DNA from: Nitrososphaerota archaeon
GTDB taxonomy: Archaea; Thermoproteota; Nitrososphaeria; Nitrososphaerales; Nitrosopumilaceae
Direction of reading: 5' to 3'
DNA length: 6,741 nucleotides
NCBI GenBank assembly: GCA_030611185.1
Contig: JAUWQG010000051.1
Coordinates: forward strand, 1-6,741
Made by a program: the position numbers and the translations under genes. The notes beneath the pieces were generated by a model. It was not told the DNA's origin and did not search any database. It worked only from the letters and a program-made list of their open reading frames with translations. Every line of letters starts with the position of its first letter. The stretch's first letter is position 1. Below, in pieces: positions 4,719 through 6,741 of this stretch.

Positions 4719-5396
4719 GTGAATGAGGAAGGTCCCCCAAATAGTATTTCACAAGAGCCAGTAAGTATTCTTTTTAATCCTAATTCAGTTGTGAAAAAAG
4801 ATGTTTGGGATATAGACCTTATCGAAATTCTTAATTTATTAAAAAGAATTCTTGAAAAAGCTGAGAAAAAAGACCTAAGAGTCGCAGGTATGGCAGCACT
4901 ATCATCATCATTAATCTACAGAATGAAAGTTGAGAGCATTTTTGCTTTACAAAAAACAGCTATGGAGAAGAAACCAAACAGACAAAGAACAGACGTTGAC
5001 ATTGAATTAATCGATATTCCTTACCGACATGAATCTACATATCCAGTTTCGTTAGATGATCTTTTAGGTCTGCTACAAAATCTAATCGGTTCAATTGCAA
5101 ATCCCCAGTCGAGAAGAGGTAGACAACTCGACATAGAACCAATTGAACCTCCTGATTTTCAAGAATATTTCATTTCTCTTGAAAACATTATTGGAAAATA
5201 TGAGGATCTAATAATTAGAAAAATTGCCAATCAAGGATTCGGGATGCTTCAAAATATCATCTCAGAATTAGACATGGTTGATTCAATACGATGCTTTTTT
5301 GCAATTTTGTTCTTGGCACGAGATGAAAAAATTGACATTGAACAAGTTGAAGACGATATCAAAATCACCATCATAAAACAAGATTCAACAAAATGA
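4719..5396 (+). CDS. scpA: Segregation and condensation protein ScpA, kleisin (225 aa)
   Basis: ScpA is the kleisin subunit that bridges the heads of an SMC dimer and closes the ring used for chromosome compaction and segregation. The N-terminal part has the family pattern (DVWDIDLIEILNLLKRI, then KDLRVAGMAALSSSLIYRMK, residues about 28-70). The acidic central region with SLDDLLGLLQNLI is a linker expected to contact ScpB. The C-terminal part (about 160-222), ending in IDIEQVEDDIKITII, fits the winged helix that binds the SMC head. The start is GTG at 4719, placed 26 bases from a TATA-like box; no ATG gives a better N-terminus. At 225 residues it is near the usual size. scpB follows after 54 bases, so the two are probably co-transcribed; the SMC gene is not in this window. 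Confidence 0.88.
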   Translation: MNEEGPPNSISQEPVSILFNPNSVVKKDVWDIDLIEILNLLKRILEKAEKKDLRVAGMAALSSSLIYRMKVESIFALQKTAMEKKPNRQRTDVDIELIDIPYRHESTYPVSLDDLLGLLQNLIGSIANPQSRRGRQLDIEPIEPPDFQEYFISLENIIGKYEDLIIRKIANQGFGMLQNIISELDMVDSIRCFFAILFLARDEKIDIEQVEDDIKITIIKQDSTK

Positions 5397-5441
5397 TCAA
5401 AAATGGAGAATAGATTTCTTAAAGTAGATTTGATTAGGGAT

Positions 5442-5448
5442 GTGAGGT
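5442..5448 (+). promoter_or_regulatory. Shine-Dalgarno site deciding the TTG start of scpB
   Basis: GTGAGGT lies two bases before the TTG at 5451, closer than usual. An in-frame stop (TAA, 5448-5450) directly precedes the TTG, so this is the first possible codon. The SD sequence suits an internal gene of an scpA-scpB transcript. Confidence 0.5.
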
Positions 5449-5450
5449 AA

Positions 5451-6029
5451 TTGGTCAAAATAGAAGATGAAAACATAGCAACTGCACGAATTGAGGCAGC
5501 CCTATACTCTGCAGGTAGGCCTTTGAAGATTGAAGAGTTAATCAGAGCGTCTGGAACCGAATCTCGAACTAAAACATACAATATTCTCAACAATCTTATG
5601 AAAAAGTCAAAATCAGTCTTCAAGGCAATCGAAATAGTCACCTTACCTGATGGATCCTACGTATTTCAGTTAAAGCCAGAATACAGCTCGACTGTCAAAA
5701 AATATGCCTCAAAGCCCGTGCTTCCAAAAGCCACACTAAAGACCCTATCATACATTGCATACATGCAACCCATATCCTCTAAGCAATTAGTAGAAACAAG
5801 AGGATCTGGAGTTTATTCTCATCTCAAAGAATTAAGACAGCTTGATTTTATCAATCATCAAAATGTTGGAAGATTAAAAATTTACACGACAACTGAAAAA
5901 TTCCAAAAATATTTTGGGATTCAAGGAGATGTGGAAAATCTTAAACAAAGACTGTTTTCAAAAATTAGAAAAACTGCGACTCAAACAAAGTCAGGTTCTG
6001 AATCTCAAGTTATTCAAGAGCCCGTATAG
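5451..6029 (+). CDS. scpB: Segregation and condensation protein ScpB (192 aa)
   Basis: ScpB is the dimeric partner that binds the kleisin ScpA and stabilises the SMC-ScpAB complex. Residues 10-80 form the first winged helix (RIEAALYSAGRPLKIEELIR, then a strand pair around PDGSYVFQLKP), and residues 85-155 form the second (LPKATLKTLSYIAYMQPISS, RGSGVYSHLKELRQLDFI, KIYTTTEKFQKYFGI). The last 30 or so residues are a Ser/Thr/Gln-rich tail of low complexity. The start is TTG at 5451: it follows an in-frame stop, no ATG lies near, and GTGAGGT precedes it. The gene is 54 bases behind scpA, the usual order. A weak TATA-like TTCTTAAAG near 5421 leaves open an additional internal promoter. Confidence 0.88.
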   Translation: MVKIEDENIATARIEAALYSAGRPLKIEELIRASGTESRTKTYNILNNLMKKSKSVFKAIEIVTLPDGSYVFQLKPEYSSTVKKYASKPVLPKATLKTLSYIAYMQPISSKQLVETRGSGVYSHLKELRQLDFINHQNVGRLKIYTTTEKFQKYFGIQGDVENLKQRLFSKIRKTATQTKSGSESQVIQEPV

Positions 6030-6060
6030 AAAATTTTGTTTTATGACCAAAATATTGCGT

Positions 6061-6070
6061 TTTGTATAAA
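6061..6070 (+). promoter_or_regulatory. TATA box for the S8e-SRP19 operon
   Basis: TTTGTATAAA contains a good box A about 26-28 bases before the GTG at 6094. It gives the ribosomal protein gene its own promoter, separate from scpAB, and implies a leaderless transcript. Confidence 0.55.
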
Positions 6071-6093
6071 TTAGAGTAATTTCAAGATTTTCC

Positions 6094-6474
6094 GTGAGAA
6101 AATCCGTAGAAAACCTTGCAACAAGTAAAATCACTGGTGGAAGAAGACATCCATTAAGAATTAGGAGAAAATATGAAATAGATAGATTTCCTAATGAACC
6201 AATTAATGGTGCACAGATTACAGTAACAAGAAGTGTACGTGGTAAAAATACGAAAACAGCTTTGAAAGCAATTGATTTTGTTAACCTATCTACTGGAGAT
6301 GCAAAAGTAAAGAAAACAAAAATTATCAAAGTTTTAGAAAATGCAACAAACAATGATTACAAAAGAAGAGGTATTATTACAAAAGGTGCAATACTAGAAA
6401 CACAAGAAGGAAAGTGTAGAGTTGTTTCAAGGCCTGGACAATCCGGAACAGTTAGTGCAGTTTTAGTAAAGTGA
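6094..6474 (+). CDS. rps8e: 30S ribosomal protein S8e (126 aa)
   Basis: This is a structural protein of the small ribosomal subunit found only in archaea and eukaryotes. It is strongly basic at the N-terminus with the family pattern KITGGRRHPLRIRRKYEIDR (residues about 13-32), followed by RSVRGKNTKTALK. The end carries YKRRGIITKGAILETQEGK and SRPGQSGTVSAVLVK, also characteristic. The length matches the short archaeal form. The start is GTG at 6094, 26-28 bases from the TATA box, so the mRNA is expected to be leaderless with a non-ATG start. The SRP19 gene begins four bases after its stop codon, an order also seen in other archaea, so the two are co-transcribed and possibly translationally coupled. 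Confidence 0.95.
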   Translation: MRKSVENLATSKITGGRRHPLRIRRKYEIDRFPNEPINGAQITVTRSVRGKNTKTALKAIDFVNLSTGDAKVKKTKIIKVLENATNNDYKRRGIITKGAILETQEGKCRVVSRPGQSGTVSAVLVK

Positions 6475-6478
6475 TAAA

Positions 6479-6741
6479 ATGAAAGATTACGAACATGTCG
6501 TAATCTGGCTGGATTATTTTAACAAGACATTACCAAGAGCTAAAGGAAGAAGATTAGAAAAAGAAAAATGTGTTTTTGATCCTTCATTAAAAGAATTAAC
6601 AGATGCAGCACAAGCTGCAGGATTTGAAATTACAGAGACTGAAGAAAAAGTAAGATATCCAAAAAGACCATTTGTAAGATCTGGATACATTGTTTTGCCA
6701 AAAGGATCCCCCAAGACAATTATTCTTAACAAAATTTCACA
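6479..6741 (+). CDS. srp19: Signal recognition particle 19 kDa protein SRP19, 3' end outside window
   Basis: SRP19 binds the 7S RNA of the signal recognition particle and prepares it for SRP54, and so acts in targeting membrane and exported proteins. The 87 complete codons here begin MKDYEHVVIWLDYFNKTLPR, followed by AKGRRLEKEKCVFDPSLKEL, with the family's basic GRR segment, the helix LTDAAQAAGFEI, and RYPKRPFVRSGYIVLPKG. Archaeal SRP19 is usually around 90-100 residues, so only a short C-terminal part is missing; the frame runs off the window without a stop. The ATG is four bases after the S8e stop and no clear Shine-Dalgarno site is visible, which suggests coupling to S8e translation. Confidence 0.92.
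   Translation, partial: MKDYEHVVIWLDYFNKTLPRAKGRRLEKEKCVFDPSLKELTDAAQAAGFEITETEEKVRYPKRPFVRSGYIVLPKGSPKTIILNKIS

Noticed and set aside
5249..5641. Minus-strand 130-codon ORF across the scpA-scpB junction
   Set aside because: It is antisense to two recognised genes, has no promoter or homology-like motifs, and arises from codon bias.
5991..6353. Minus-strand 120-codon ORF with apparent membrane helices over S8e
   Set aside because: Its hydrophobic stretches are the complement of the lysine-rich S8e gene, so it is not credible as a membrane protein.
1..6741. CRISPR array, tRNA/rRNA, insertion sequence or phage/defence module
   Set aside because: No regular spaced repeats, no tRNA-like folds, no transposase or integrase motifs and no terminal inverted repeats were found by eye.

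Overview
The window looks like chromosome of an ammonia-oxidising archaeon of the Nitrosopumilus type (Thaumarchaeota/Nitrososphaerota). It encodes archaeal aIF1A, ribosomal protein S8e and SRP19 beside a cold-shock protein, a ScpA/ScpB pair, a CBS-domain protein and a membrane-anchored cupredoxin-like protein. The DNA is AT-rich, and most genes have a TATA box about 25-28 bases before the start codon with no Shine-Dalgarno sequence, i.e. leaderless archaeal transcripts. The lineage call is an inference from these features; no search was run.

Layout: 59-205 (+) is a 48-residue ribbon-helix-helix-like protein, convergent with a CBS-domain protein at 347-1234 (-). Between their stop codons lies a 31-codon continuation of the CBS reading frame beyond its TAG stop, which resembles the last part of the CBS domain itself. 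The 1235-1696 intergenic region contains a well-placed TATA box and a 24-codon ORF (1499-1573) for a hydrophobic micropeptide, followed by a promoter and a membrane-anchored cupredoxin-like protein that appears to lack copper ligands (1697-2173). Convergent with that come a cold-shock protein (2276-2467, -) and translation initiation factor aIF1A (2580-2891, -). Divergent from aIF1A is a YkgJ-type cysteine-cluster protein (3000-3563, +), tail to tail with a zinc alcohol dehydrogenase (3571-4623, -). Divergent from the dehydrogenase is scpA-scpB (4719-6029, +), followed by S8e (6094-6474, +) and SRP19 (6479 to the window end, +).

Functionally the right half is information processing and chromosome maintenance: kleisin ScpA and its partner ScpB for SMC, then ribosome and signal-recognition-particle assembly. 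The middle holds translation initiation and RNA-chaperone functions. The left side holds small lineage-type genes (RHH, CBS, micropeptide, cupredoxin-like). I see no CRISPR, tRNA, rRNA, insertion sequence or defence island. The most unusual items are the micropeptide with its own promoter, the in-frame CBS fragment after a stop codon, and promoter geometry that moves several start codons downstream of the longest ORF.
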